Positions 29,758-42,278 are shown, counted from the first letter of the stretch. The stretch: DNA of 64,000 nucleotides from Paramacrobiotus metropolitanus (GCF_019649055.1 NW_026570252.1:992001-1056000), one strand, 5' to 3'. Translations and numbers: made by a program. The notes: generated by a model from the letters alone, not told the origin.

Positions 29758-30093
29758 GCAGGGGGTAAAACGTGGCATTGGCACCTGCCAGTGGCACTGC
29801 CAAAGGCATGGCGAGCGATAAAACCTGGAGGCTCTGGCAACTGGCAAACGATAAAACCTGGCAGATGCCACATAAAATGTGGCACATTTTGTAAGCGGGC
29901 GAACGTCGGAGCGCTTGGTCAACTGTAGAGTTCTGCAGTTTTGCCAGTGCCCTGAGCACAGGCAGTTTATTTGTAAAGAAACAGCACTGGCCATCAACGA
30001 AGTGCCTAAGTAAGCGGCGGCATACAAAATTTCAAAAGGTCACTTTGCATCTTGCCGTTTGCGCAAATTACCGTAATAAAAAAGAATTACCAG
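29758..30093 (-). repeat. Interspersed repeat R1, copy 1
   Basis: About 336 bp, nearly identical to the reverse complement of 33694-34012. The other copy lacks about 20 bp around a partly duplicated TTTTATCG segment. More diverged copies are at about 38990-39320 (same orientation as this one) and a fragment at about 42711-42765. No coding capacity beyond chance frames; probably a short transposon family. Confidence 0.75.
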
Positions 30094-31394
30094 TCAAGTT
30101 TAGAAGACAATGGTGGCACTTAGGCGCTCCGTTGGAATGTTACTTGCGAATTGCGGTTGAACTTGGTTCTTTAACCGGCAATTAAATGGGGTACAGTACA
30201 GTACTAAAAATAACCTAAACAACCAGGCCTAAAGCGTTCAGGGCATTACAAGTATATTACAAGGCATTACAACTTACAAGTACAGTTCAATAGTACAGAA
30301 TGTCTACCGGTAACACAGTGATTGACGTAGCAGCAAAAAATTAAGTTTTATTGCTTCAAAGTACCGTAATTTGCCATATGCGGACTGGGTGTTCTCGTTC
30401 TTACTCATAAAGCAGAGCTCTTAAACTATAAGCTTATGTAGAAGCATAGAACCCTGATAGAACTCTCGATGCTGAAACGCTTTGCTGTTATTATCTGTGC
30501 ACTTGTTGTAAAACTTAGCATGCGAAGATTATCTGAAATTGCTATTTTGCACCAATTACCAGTACTTCTTGTTAATTAAGGAAGTACGAATGCTTTGCAA
30601 CACAATTGTAGTAATAACATATTTAGCGGATGGTTCCTAATCACAACATCTCGATGCACTGGATGCAAAAATGATTACGAATAACTCAATAAATACTCTA
30701 AGTACAGTATTTTACGTTTTGGAATCAGTTAGGCCTAGGCGGCATCCATAAATAACGCCAACATTTGCCGATTTCACCCCCTCCTTCCCCTGCGATAAGT
30801 TTTTTTCTAATATCGAGATAAGGCAAATAGAACTGTCAGACGCTCCTGCTCCCGCCAATTCGCGTCACGGACTTTATGGATGCCGCCTGAAGTATTATCA
30901 TGCAACGCTGGGAATAAAATGATCCAATAGCACAGCTTTCTTAAAATCATGGATACACAATAGCGCCGATAATTACTAATGTATTCACCAATAATTAGCG
31001 GCGGCATTACTTGTATTACTTGTACATTATTAGCGTGGAATGTACTACGTAGTAGTAAATTTCACGCTAATAATGTACATGTAATACCAACCTACTTGTA
31101 AAAATGTGCAGTTACCAATTACCAGTATCGTACAAAATTTAAACCACATACAGAAGTGTAGTGTGCTTAAACTTCTTGAAACCTTTAAGATGAAAAGCTG
31201 TCAGATGTCAGTAATAGGCTAACCGAGGTGCAAGCATCAATTAAGCTGCTTGTTACTTATTACTTACGCAAATTGGCATAATGGTGGAATATTGAGAACA
31301 GGATGATAGAAACTTTTACTCGAATTTATTTTACGTAATGCTTCCCGCGAGGATCCTATCCTACTTGATGGAATTGTTAGGCACGCCGCACAAT
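30094..31394. other. AT-rich intergenic DNA with two short fold-backs
   Basis: A 152-bp element at 30737-30888 has perfect 16-bp terminal inverted repeats (AGGCGGCATCCATAAA). A hairpin at 31014-31086 has 24-nt arms that are nearly perfectly complementary, around an inner TACTACGTAGTA palindrome. No genes seen. Confidence 0.5.
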
Positions 31395-32060
31395 ACAAAC
31401 AGCATCGCACTCAGACTCATAAAAACAGGTCAGATGCAGAAGTTCCGACTTAACGGTCAAAATTAATTTAATATTAACGTACGCACTACGCACACTGGCA
31501 AAAAGAATCTATCGTTTGGGCTCATCTGCTTGTCGCATGAATCATAATCGGCGTTATGTACACCCTAGTGACCCTACCACAACGGGGAAAATAATCAGCC
31601 GGCAAAACAAAAAGATAAAGCTGGATGTATGTATGTGAAGTACAGGATGTATTCGTATGTGAACTGTGCATGTAATCTACATGGCGCCGGTTTTTTTGTA
31701 ATAACAGTGCTGACATAATTATTAAAACACTCAACCGAGCAGGCTTCAGTAGGACTCGTAGACTGAAAATAAAGATTATACAGTAACACCGTTTAACCTT
31801 CTCGGCCTGGCTTGTAGTTTGCAGTCAAAAGACTATTGGTGAGCGTGTTAAAAAAGCGCGGCTACATTTATTAACTGTAATTTTCTCTTCAGAAATGATA
31901 ACGTTAATAAAGTCAATCAGTTATAGCAATACAGTTTCTCTTCCAGTCCGAAACTGTTTATCGTGAATCATACTCACGGAGTGTTATTAGGTACGTGACT
32001 ACGTCTAATTGGCATTACAGTGCTCGACAATTTGAAAAACTCAATAATTTTTAACTGCGA
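31395..32060. repeat. Diverged long interspersed repeat R2, copy 1
   Basis: Segments of this stretch match 40020-41060 in the same orientation: CTCATCTGCTTGTCGCATG versus CCTCTGCTTGTGTCGCATGG, the shared ACATGGCGCCGGTTTT, AAAAGCGCGGCT, and GAGTGTTATT(A/G)GGTA. Similarity is patchy, with indels, so this is an old repeat. Limits are approximate. Confidence 0.5.
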
Positions 32061-32839
32061 AAATACGAGCACCAGTTACATTACCATTTAGTATAAGTTT
32101 TTGATCGGTAAACATGCAGTTAAAAGTGGTGTCGTTATAAATGATTTTTTATATGCATTTAACTTCGCGGTCAGTTTAGTTGTTATGGACTGTGTTATTT
32201 GTTTCACTGTGTTATTTGTTGTGTTTACCTTAATCAGCGATATTGCGTACTGTATTTCTCATCCAGGTCAGTCAGACGATATGCAGACGATTAACACCTA
32301 AATTGAAAACTAATGTTTCATCACAGTAAATTAATAAACAGCAGCAATAAGCGGGCTAATCACTGAGAAAACTTTATTTAAATTACCCGAAACAGATCAC
32401 GTTATGTAGGAAGAACAAAAATACGAAAATGGTACTGCCGCTCTCTAGTAGTACAACATAAATCATGTAAATAAATTACATAGTCATTCTTGAATAGTCT
32501 AAAACGGAGAATGGTACTAGTGCAATGGTACTAAAAGAAAATTAATTTTGACTAAATATGCGTATAATTTTGCATACTGTTTTGTACAGCATTGTACGTG
32601 TACGGTGTACTCTATAGTGCAATGTTGTGCTGAAGTACGGCTATCCAAAAAATGAATTGGAAAAGTTGATTAATGAACTAATAAATCTGTTCCAAACTTT
32701 TATTTTACCGGTTGCTTCCATAACAGCAAGCCAGTTATGTTTCGGGTTTGAATAATGATAGAAGTATTTATCTAAATCATCGTTGGGGGTACAAATTAAA
32801 CCACCAACTTTCCACATGCGCACTATTGCGCATCACAGT
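32061..32839. other. AT-rich intergenic DNA, nothing recognised
   Basis: Short chance frames only; no repeat partner found in the window. Confidence 0.3.
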
Positions 32840-33542
32840 GCATACTTCGCTTTTACTCGCGTTCCGACCGCTTACAGATTACAATTTCACGTTCCGACCA
32901 CCGGTCTGCATTAGTAAACCCCCCTAGCGCGCGGTTACATTTGAAAGGTAGCGACGGCAGGCTTTGCCAATGAAAATACTGGAATCCATATCGTATGGCT
33001 GACTTTTAATGCTCATCCCTCGTAAACTACGAAGCAAATACGCTAAAACAATAATTTAAGATATGTGGAAAAAAATTCTAAATTTTTCAAGCCTAAGTAC
33101 GTGACAATTCATGGAAATCAAAAGAAGTTATATTCTTATAGACAACGGCGATCGCTTAAGCATACTTCTATCTGTACAATCAACGGCGAAGAGCTACGCA
33201 GTACGCCGAGATCCTAGGGTCAGAAATGGTCTGTCTACGAGAAAGGAAAATGACTATAACTTTTCTTAATCGCCATAAATTTCCACTTATTTGGAATCAA
33301 AAATCTTGTAAATTTTTTCTCCATCTTTAAGTCCATTGGTTGAGTACTAGTAATATTATTCCGTAATGCATGGGGGACGAGCGTTTGAAGTGAGCGAATG
33401 ATGCAGATTTAACAGTAAGCGAAGGCTGCGCTACGTAGAAAAATGTAATCGCACGCAGGGGGGTTTACTAATGCAGACAGGTGGACGGAACGTGAAAGTG
33501 TAATCTGTAAGCGGTCGGAACGCGAGTAAAAGCGAAGTATGC
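32840..33542. mobile_element. 703-bp MITE-like element with about 103-bp terminal inverted repeats
   Basis: 32840-32943 matches the reverse complement of 33441-33542 at about 90-95%, beginning GCATACTTCGCTTTTACTCG. The interior is AT-rich and non-coding. I could not identify a clear target duplication, so the superfamily is open. Confidence 0.7.
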
Positions 33543-33693
33543 ATAAATGTGTTAGCTACCAGCATACGATGATAAACTGCTTATGTTGAATATGTTCACA
33601 ACTTCACATCTATCATTTAATTCGATTGCGACGCATATTACAGCGACGTGCCTTCAGGAAGTGCAGCGGTTGTACTTTAAAGTTTAAACGCGT

Positions 33694-34012
33694 CTGGTAA
33701 TTCTTTTTTATTACGGTAATTTGCGCAAACGGCAAGATGCAAAGTGACCTTTTGAAATTTTGTATGCCGCCGCTTACTTAGGCACTTCGTTGATGGCCAG
33801 TGCTGTTTCTTTACAAATAAACTGCCTGTGCTCAGGGCACTGGCAAAACTGCAGAACTCTACAGTTGACCAAGCGCTCCGACGTTCGCCCGCTTACAAGA
33901 TGTGCCACATTTTATGTGGCATCGCCAGTTGCCAGAGCCTCCAGGTTTTATCGCTCGCCATGCCTTTGGCAGTGCCACTGGCAGGTGCCGATGCCACGTT
34001 TTACCCCCTGCC
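33694..34012 (+). repeat. Interspersed repeat R1, copy 2 (inverted relative to copy 1)
   Basis: Near-identical to the reverse complement of 29758-30093, with a deletion of about 20 bp. The two copies bracket 3.6 kb that contains the 703-bp MITE and repeat R2; no shared target duplication is evident, so they are probably independent insertions rather than ends of one element. Confidence 0.75.
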
Positions 34013-35434
34013 TATATGACCTCCCACGAACGTGCCGATACAGCAGTCACACAAAGCACTAAACAGGTCATTCCCTGCTTTTACAGTGCCCGAAATCATA
34101 CTGTAAATGACACGGTAGGTATAATTAAAATCGACGTGTCATCTGTATACTCCACACGAGCACTGGATGCCAAACTATCCAATCACATCGTCTTTGGATT
34201 CTGGTATAAATCATACGAAAAAGTGACTGATAAGCGAAATTATGTATTTGCTCATAAGTGACTTACGCATAAAATTATTTCTGGGAAAAACTGTCCCAAC
34301 GTGACAGTGATGTACTGTATTTGTAATTTTAAATTTTGTGTGACGAACTAATTTTACTCAATGTGCTACAGTTACGTATAGTATTATTTCTTCAATTTTT
34401 TATGACTGACTTTACCGTTTAACTTACATTGCTTGTCAGCAGCGGCTCACTGGCATACGGTCAGAGGCAAGAAACAGTTCTTTGTCTGAAGAGTTGGCCT
34501 GGATACGAGTATCAAGTGTCCTGAACCGCGCGTGCGCTGCAAAGATTTTAAAGACTCGGTAAGCTAATGCCAGCTTCTCAAATAATTTTAAATTTTCAAA
34601 GCAGTGATTCAGAAAGTAAAATGAAAGGAAGGATCAAGTGTAAAGTGATAACGTGTCACACAAAGCTTGAAAATAAAACTTATCAGTGATAGCAACACGT
34701 AGTGGTGAATCTACCGGTTTCATTCTGTTTGGCGCCGAAGAAGTGATAAGAGCTTGAATACTTTTTATTTTGCCATCACCACACAGGTAGAATACGTATA
34801 AGGTTGAGGTATGCCGAACATTTTCTTCGGCCAAACTGGGTAAGGCAACCTGACACGAATTACACGATAAGGAACAATGAAGCACGCAAAGATAAGCCGC
34901 TGTAACAATACACAACGGTATTACTCTATGACGCGCGATTAGTTCACAATTACAAGCTTGTTTCGTAATTTTTATAGCATCATCATAGCGATAAATACAA
35001 AATTCACGGGTCCAAATTCCATATCACGAAGCGCTATGACACGATTAATTTTATGCTCTACATGAGCTTGGCACGGCTGTGGCGCGTCGAATATAGGTCT
35101 TATAAACTTTGTAAATTATAAACTATAAATTATAAACTTTGTAAACTTCGATATTCATTGTAGAACATTAACTATTCGCCTTCATTAAATAAAGGAGAAA
35201 AGTTAACGTTTTACAATAAAATCAGATCTTGATTTCTTCAAATATTTAAAAGAGTAAATTTGTCATTGTGGTTAGCATAGTGCAGTGGCACTCCTTCACA
35301 GCACAAACGTTCCGCCAAATACGGGCTATCTGTAGCTTTATGAAGGACATTATCAACAAGCATGTACTGGAATAAATTCCATAGGCATACAAATCATTTG
35401 CGCTAAAATCTTAAATTTTCTCATATTTTGCTTT
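34013..35434. other. AT-rich intergenic DNA; contains a diverged repeat R3 copy
   Basis: 34805-34970 resembles 37601-37790 in the same orientation: TATGCCGAACA, GCCAAACT(A/G)GGTAAGGCAAC, a run with CGGTATTA, then AAGCTT. No gene recognised. Confidence 0.35.
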
Positions 35435-35438
35435 CAGT

Positions 35439-35720
35439 TGTGGGATATCTCCCACATACAGGCTGTATGCATGTGCACGCGCTGTACGCATGATCAGAGT
35501 ATGACTGACGTGCGTTCTGGAAGTATCCAGAACGATCTGGAGATGTGATGTCAGACTATTGATTTTTGCGCAGCTGCGCTGCGCAGTGGCAGTATATATG
35601 GTGTCGGTTGTGCTAGCGCAGAGGGAGCTCCTCTGATCAGTGGAATAAAATGCCGGCGCCGAGTCCCGTTGATTAGAGCGTATATACATACGTAGATTTA
35701 TATGGGGCGAGCCGCCCGCA
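35439..35720 (+). repeat. 5' LTR of the small LTR element
   Basis: 282 bp, TG...CA. It opens with the palindrome TGTGGGATATCTCCCACA, has a TATA-like TATATA at about 35593 and a poly(A) signal AATAAA at 35644-35649, giving a normal U3-R-U5 order. It holds a 92-codon minus-strand frame that is a chance frame. Confidence 0.93.
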
Positions 35721-35723
35721 AAT

Positions 35724-35741
35724 TGGTAGCAGATCGTGGTT
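35724..35741 (+). promoter_or_regulatory. Primer binding site, initiator-Met tRNA type
   Basis: TGGTAGCAGATCGTGGTT follows the LTR after AAT. The first 10 nt and the last 5 are complementary to the 3' end of animal initiator methionine tRNA; three central positions differ. Confidence 0.7.
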
Positions 35742-36125
35742 GAGATCTATGTTAACATCAGTTTTCCTCTGACCTTTCATATTTTTCATCTGAATTTTTT
35801 TGTGTGGTGGCTCGCCCCAGTACGAGCCCATTACGAATCTATACCATCTTTTCCCAATTTTGCCAACACAAGATTATTACCGCCTGAATACGTTCTGCGG
35901 TGTTTAGTTATTCTACCTAACGCGATATTTCATCGGGATTTCACCAACGCATGATTCTAATTCCATCGCCTGCATATGCTGATCAGAAATTCCATCGTTT
36001 TTCTTGACCTTTTACTAAATGTACTGAACGTATTTTAGTGAACTGTTATTTAACATTATTACCTTAAAATCAATTGAGAAATTTATACGAATAAATGTGA
36101 CCTTTCATAACATTTGACCATCAAC

Positions 36126-36581
36126 ATGGATGCCAAATCTTTGTCACCGGAGCAATACGTACAAGCAATCCACTGCTACTTAAAATCAACCACACCCAAT
36201 CCAACGTTTCAAGATTTATTATCTCTTCTCTTCGACTATCTGCCAGAACAGCTGAAACCAACATTTTTTGCCAATTTGCCTGACTCCATCAACACCTTTG
36301 TTCAACAGCTGACTTTTGAGCTGAAGTCAATCCCACCTAATTCACGACCAAGATTATTCTTTCCTGTTCAACAAATCCATGCTGTAAGCCCAACCCCATA
36401 TAATTTTAATGCGATCAAACTACATGTTCTACCAGACCAAGAATCGCACGTCAACACGTCCCAGAAAACTCCGAAGAAACACCATCGCTTTCACGCACGT
36501 TCATGTTACAATTGCCGCAAGCCAGGACATGAAGCAGCCACATGTAGGAAGCCTATGAATTTGCCCGTATACAGACATTGA
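36126..36581 (+). CDS. Short Gag-like protein with CCHC zinc knuckle
   Basis: 151 codons from ATG 36126; the frame is open 4 codons further upstream at a TTG. A helical N-terminal part (about residues 1-100) has no strong match that I recognise. A perfect zinc knuckle, CYNCRKPGHEAATC (C-x2-C-x4-H-x4-C), lies at residues 127-140 after a His/Lys-rich basic stretch. It probably binds the element's RNA. It is shorter than usual Gag proteins, as in TR-GAG type non-autonomous elements. No protease or polymerase follows. Confidence 0.75.
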   Translation: MDAKSLSPEQYVQAIHCYLKSTTPNPTFQDLLSLLFDYLPEQLKPTFFANLPDSINTFVQQLTFELKSIPPNSRPRLFFPVQQIHAVSPTPYNFNAIKLHVLPDQESHVNTSQKTPKKHHRFHARSCYNCRKPGHEAATCRKPMNLPVYRH

Positions 36582-36907
36582 CGAAGTATGGAAGCCATTG
36601 ATTCGATTTAGCCTGTGTAGCCCGAGTTGCTTTCGTAGCCTGATAGCTTATGTAGCCAGTTCGGCCAGTGGGGAAATGGAATAATAACGGTTGCAATGCT
36701 TCTACTGCTAAGAAAATGCCTGCCTGTTATTGAGCGGATTCCCATGTGACGATAAACTGCTTTCCAAGACCTACTTCCACTCCAAAAATCAATAAACCTC
36801 TACGTTTCCTGGATGTGCGAGCAATCGTAATCGCAATTTCCTTAACATGTAATGTTTTACTGTCATCGATTTTTTCTAATGTGTGACTACTGTTATACGT
36901 GTCGGTT

Positions 36908-36921
36908 TAGAAAGGGGGAAG
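36908..36921 (+). promoter_or_regulatory. Polypurine tract of the small LTR element
   Basis: A purine run around AGAAAGGGGGAAG ends 2 nt before the 3' LTR, the expected place for the plus-strand primer. Confidence 0.75.
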
Positions 36922-36923
36922 TA

Positions 36924-37205
36924 TGTGGGATATCTCCCACATACAGGCTGTATGCATGTGCACGCGCTGTACGCATGATCAGAGTATGACTGACGTGCGT
37001 TCTGGAAGTATCCAGAACGATCTGGAGATGTGATGTCAGACTATTGATTTTTGCGCAGCTGCGCTGCGCAGTGGCAGTATATATGGTGTCGGTTGTGCTA
37101 GCGCAGAGGGAGCTCCTCTGATCAGTGGAATAAAATGCCGGCGCCGAGTCCCGTTGATTAGAGCGTATATACATACGTAGATTTATATGGGGCGAGCCGC
37201 CCGCA
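36924..37205 (+). repeat. 3' LTR of the small LTR element
   Basis: 282 bp; I found no difference from the 5' LTR. Followed by the CAGT target duplication. Confidence 0.93.
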
Positions 37206-38731
37206 CAGTGTACATTTTATGTATTTCTTATTGGTCGCCGACACCTTCCCCAGATGGCGGGCCACATGAATAACTGCTTATATTAGAGACCACAATTTAC
37301 AACTGCTCTTTAATTATCATACCAAATCGAACTTTTTGTTATGTGCGCACGAGCAAAATTATAGCGGACAAAGTGGTTGTTACTTTTCTACGTTGTAAAT
37401 ACTAAATTAGGCCTCGTCCCGAATTCAAAGCGAATCTCGTTGCGATACAGCAACTCGACCTCACGAGGTGGCTTCGCGTACCGTATCTGTAGGCGTGGCC
37501 ACTGGATACAGCCATCTCGTACGGTTGAGCAACCGTACCATAACGAGATTCGCTTCGAACCTTACTTGCCTTACTTGTTGTAGTGTTCCTTAGGTTTCAC
37601 AGTATGCCGAACACTATCATAGCCAAACTAGGTAAGGCAACTTGACAAGATACGGAACAATGTAGCAGTCACCCAGAGCTCTGACTGTTTCATTGTTTTC
37701 TGTGACAGAGATAACGCGGGGCAACAGTGAACAGCGGTATTAATCTATCGCAATGGGTTAAAGTCACAGTGGTAAAATATAAGCTTCGAAAGCGTAAGAG
37801 CTTCCAAATTCATCATTCATAAGCGATGTTTTCATTACAAAAGGACGTAATCATTTCTAAAAAAAATTCATTTTGTTACGAAAACTTGACACCTGGGAAC
37901 AATATTTACATAATTATTTGAAGTGTAGTGCACTTTAAAAGAAGAAAATATGGGAAAAGATTATATATATTTGCTTATGGGCTGCGCGTTTCTTATTGCG
38001 GGTGTTGTTATGCTGCCACTTTCCTGGTATTTTCCTGGGGACCTGTACAGTCCTGTTCAGGAAGGACTTACGTTGGAGAGAAGTGAGTGAGCGTAAGCTT
38101 AGGCTTGGGCATTTTGTGGTCTATTTAGTGGGAAATTACGCATCAGTATTGCTACCTGTAATCATGTAAGCTTGGTATAAACGATAGAGAACTTAATTTT
38201 TCGGGGTCGAATTCCGCTGTTTTCATATTTTTATGATGCGAGTCATGCGACTTACGATGCGAAAAACACAACTCTGATGTTGTTACAACACCGTTCAGAT
38301 TTCTTTATAATAAAAGAATAAGAGGGGGTGTGAACCGTGTGATCGCCGTGTCTGCGCATCCATCCCGAACGATACACTGGATCAATCCTTAATTTCCATA
38401 TCATATTATTTGATAACCCCAACTGGGGAGGTTTTAACAAAATTAGTTTGGTTTGAAGAAGAGAGATGCGTTTTCAAGAAAACTCTGAAAGGCCTTACTA
38501 TACAAAGTCTACGGAACTTTGCAACAACCAATCAGAAAAATCAGCAATAACTCCGCCACCAGGTGGAGGTTAACTAAGTACGTGCCTCCGGTATCCGCAT
38601 AATTATTTATACGTAACAACCCGTCCATGGGGTGGGACAGTACTTACTGTTGTAAGTACTGCCTGTTACACGCGAAACAGCTGTATTCTCACTTCTCACG
38701 GTCAGCTGTATTGCTGTACGAGGAGGATTGA
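37206..38731. other. Intergenic DNA with one strong palindrome
   Basis: 14-bp perfect arms AAGCGAATCTCGTT at 37428-37441 and its inverse at 37542-37555 enclose 100 bp that also holds ACGGTTGAGCAACCGT. A diverged R3 copy is at about 37601-37790. No gene recognised. Confidence 0.4.
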
Positions 38732-38983
38732 TGTTGAGTCGGTAGCGAATTTATAGCCTTGAGTTAAATTGAACATCGAGTTCACCAGAGGTTGATTTAG
38801 CAGTCAACCGTGGAAGGTTGCCCTAACCAGCATGGTAAGCGCCAGTCGTTCACTATGGTGGACGATTACGCAGCTGGTAGAGATTTTGTTAGGGCAAAAA
38901 TCCGCGTTTGACGGCTAAATCAACCTCTGGTGAACTCGGTGTTCAGTTTAACTCAAGGCTATAAATTCGCTACCGACTCAACA
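38732..38983. mobile_element. Fold-back element, about 252 bp with 76-bp arms
   Basis: 38732-38807 pairs with 38908-38983, starting TGTTGAGTCGGTAGCG, with only a few mismatches. An inner nested pair involves TTGCCCTAAC/GTTAGGGCAA. A diverged relative lies at about 53116-53240 (ACGAGGAGGATTG, GAGTTAAACTGAACACC, AACCGTGGATGGTTGC). Confidence 0.75.
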
Positions 38984-38989
38984 TTGGCA

Positions 38990-39320
38990 AGGTGTAAAAC
39001 CTGGCAATGGCACCTGCGAGTGGCATTGCCAATGGCATGGCAAGCGATAAACCTGGAGATGCCGCATAAAATGTGGCACCACGTATAAGCGGGTTGGGAG
39101 TTTCTACCACGACAAGCGGTTCGAAGTGCTTGGTGACCTGTATATTTTTGAAACTTTTTTCAGAGCACAGTCAGTTCTTCCTGGGAACTGTTTACAGCAT
39201 CAGCTATGCATGCAGGGCGTAATTGTGCGATACCATATGAAATTCAAAAAGGTCAACTCTGCATCCTGCTGTTCGCGCTAAGTCCCGCAACAAAAATCCC
39301 GTAATAAAAAAGGAAAACCA
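38990..39320 (-). repeat. Interspersed repeat R1, diverged copy 3
   Basis: Shares AAACCTGG, ATAAAATGTGGCAC, ATTCAAAAAGGTCA and CCCGTAATAAAAAAGG-type segments with 29758-30093 in the same orientation, with many substitutions. It directly abuts the fold-back element. Confidence 0.55.
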
Positions 39321-40019
39321 CGCTAAAAATAGTATCGTGGCACTTCCTGAAGGCACAACACTGGAATTGCAATACTTCTATGCCTTACGGTTGAACGCAA
39401 TGCTGTACTTCGTTAATTTCAGTGGTACAGCAATAAGTACGTAAGTAAATGCGGTACAGTGCTATACAATAAATATAGCACCAGCACGATAGGCGCTGCG
39501 GCAAAAACAGCACTTAGGCAGGCTCTGTCCCTCGGTGTAACCTGTATAAAAGTAACTTACTATGCGACCATGCCTACGGTCTACAGAGTGTTGCAATGTA
39601 ACTGTAAGATGTCCACCAGAGCCATTTGATGTCCACCAGATGTTCACCATTAGCAACATCAAGTTGTTGTCTTGTTCTGCCTTCAAAGTACGTATTTCAA
39701 AACGTGCCAATGGCTGACTTTGTAATGATGTTAGGTATTCGGTAGAATATCTTTCAGACTCTTGATGTAATAATAATAATAATAATAACTACGAGTACAC
39801 TTACGATCAAAGCATATAATTCTCGGTGCTAATTTGAGGACGCTTTCAGACTATATATTTACAGTATTCATATATACTACCGTATGGTCTACATCCTACG
39901 AATTAAGTTTCACATAGCGCTACACTATGGTCCTATCTTTCCCGTCCAGCTTAAATAGAGCCCACATTCATAAACATGACAGTAACGGCAGGTGCCGAGT
40001 GCCGACGTTATTTAACACT

Positions 40020-41060
40020 AAAAACAGCGCCAGACTCAGAGTCAGATGTAAACCCGCACCGGATTTTGACGAACGTTAACCGCACAGCAGGACATATTGT
40101 AATACTCGTGTATCGCTCGGGTTCCTCTGCTTGTGTCGCATGGCTTATTTCCGCCGGTATGTGCAACAAAACAAAGTAATCAGCTAACAAAACCGGAAGA
40201 TAAGGCCAGCTGTTCGTGGAGCTATTCCGTGATTGTAAAAATGCGCGTATACATGGCGCCGGTTTTATTTGCAGTAACAGCACGGTTCACATGCAGTATG
40301 CACGTATACCGAGCAGTTGAGCCGAGCCGGTACCACGGCAAAATAAATGGCGCTAGTACCATGGCGCCAGTAATGATATGCCGGTACCGTAGTACAAGCT
40401 TGTCCGGTAATTTCCTACGTAAAGGTACAGCTAGCGCAAAATTTGCGCTTAAAAACGATAGCCACGTCACTACGCTTATCTGATTGCCTAAATGCGCTCC
40501 GCAGTTAAGATCGTCCATTACCACACCGACCGTTTTTTAGCCACCTTCCGCCAGGCAGTTACTGTTATTCTCATTGAAATTATATGGCGTGTACCAAGCC
40601 ACCAGCCAGCCAAATTCAAGTTACGTGTTTAAACAGTGTGGCGTGGCGCGCCGTAGTGTGAAGTTTGGCGTAACCCGCAAATCTGTGTAGTTCGCTGTAT
40701 TGATTCGTCAGAAATTACCGGACAAGCTTGTACATAATACTTACACTACTCGTATTCGCAGATTGCCAGGTTTTACATGACACCATTTTTACCTCCTTGC
40801 TGGGCCTGTGCCTGCAATCTGTAGTCAAAACACTCATAAAAGCGCGGCTTTACTCACTACTGATTTTTTCTCTGCAGCTAGACATGATCTCGTAATGTTT
40901 GGAAGCGATTATAGCAATAAATTTGAATGTATTTTCGGTTCGAAATTACGTTTGTCGTTCATAATACATTACTGATAGCAAGCCGAGGAGTGTTATTGGG
41001 TATGTTTCATTAGCACTACACTGCTAATAGCAATATTGTATAACTGTAAACGCAGAAGCA
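40020..41060. repeat. Diverged long interspersed repeat R2, copy 2
   Basis: Partner of 31395-32060. It is longer because of extra sequence in the middle (about 40320-40750). Non-coding. Confidence 0.5.
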
Positions 41061-42278
41061 CTATCACCTTTATCCTTCAATATTACTGTTTCAACTGGCG
41101 GAGATGCAATAGGGATCTCTCTATAAATGATTTGTTGACATGCTCGACATGTTCGGCAATCGACAGGAAGGTGGATAACCTTTGCAAAAAGGTGGATGAG
41201 AAAGGCGGATGACCTTCACGGAAGATCCACCAGCCACCCGTCCACCTTCCTGCCGGCTACAAATGCGCTCGTACAAGTACGCGTTTCTGCGCTGTACAAA
41301 TTTCTGTCAAGTGCAGGGTTAAAGTACAGTATGAATGCGTGAAATTGCCGTAAGCGAAGTGTTTATGTTTGTCAGCTACGCATGGTTATCTTTTGTAAAA
41401 TTCTTTGACTTTGTTTATTTATAATTAATTTTTAGCAGAAACATATTTAAACAGTATTGTAAAGTGTTTTTGCGTATTATCAACCGAACACGGAGCCGCA
41501 GGCAACGGGGAGCTGCGGCACGAGCGGAGCTTGCAGAGCAGCGAGCAAGACATCCCGTTTCTACGAGTAAGACAATTTCCAGTGTCCGACGTGGTTCTAA
41601 AATTAATCAAAGTGAGAGTGTAGTTTTTGAAGTTGCAAAAAATAATTTAAAAATGCAAACTGCAAAGAACTGAAAATATGAACTGCATACCGCTCAATCG
41701 AGTTAGTGTTTACTGCTTAATAATTTTTAATAAAGCATCTAATTTCTTAATAAAAAGCAGAAAAATTAGTACCGAGAACCATAATTTACGTTCTTCGGTA
41801 CTCTGCATTTCTTGTGAGTCTGTGATCGCATGAGTAATTGCGATCGATTGCGATCGCTCATGACAGTCTGCGGAAAATATCGAAAATGTGAAATTTGTGT
41901 GCGCTAAGACAGCATCAAAGGCTCTCAAAACGCACGTGTTTAATTTGAGGTTTCAACAATAAAATTTTGTTATAAAGGCAATTTTTAATAAGGGCTCAAT
42001 TTAAATAATTTTTTATGCAATTCCGAAAACAGTCAAGCATTCATTGTAAGAATTAGGTATATTCTAACATTTGGCGGTCAACTCGCTCAGAAATAACCTA
42101 GAAAGGATACGGGTAGTCTTTAAATCGCGTAAGCAAGGTGACTTATTTGTGGTTCATTTCTTCCGCGCAGTTTGCACGGGTCTACTAGTATCATCATAAT
42201 TCGGTTTCTCGCACCATTTGCGCGTTATATGTAAATAATGTAATTCCCGCTACATATGTAACGTAGTTTATGTTTCAG
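41061..42278. other. AT-rich DNA upstream of the first recognised Ig exon
   Basis: A palindrome at about 41166-41266 has GGAAGGTGGAT/ATCCACC and CCACCTTCC arms. A 5' exon with signal peptide for the Ig gene is expected here or further upstream, but I cannot identify it. Confidence 0.3.

Larger units (their letters stand above)
35439..37205 (+). mobile_element. Small non-autonomous LTR retrotransposon (gag only) with apparently identical LTRs
   Basis: Two 282-bp LTRs (35439-35720 and 36924-37205) read identical throughout. They start TGTGGGATAT and end CGCCCGCA, and are flanked by the 4-bp duplication CAGT (35435-35438 and 37206-37209). A primer binding site lies 3 nt after the 5' LTR and a purine tract just before the 3' LTR. 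The 1.2-kb interior carries only a short gag-like frame, so it must borrow reverse transcriptase and integrase in trans. Identical LTRs indicate a very recent insertion. Confidence 0.93.

Noticed and set aside
29758-34012. A 4.2-kb transposon bounded by the two R1 copies as terminal repeats
   Set aside because: No target duplication, no transposase inside, and a third and fourth R1 copy exist without such pairing.
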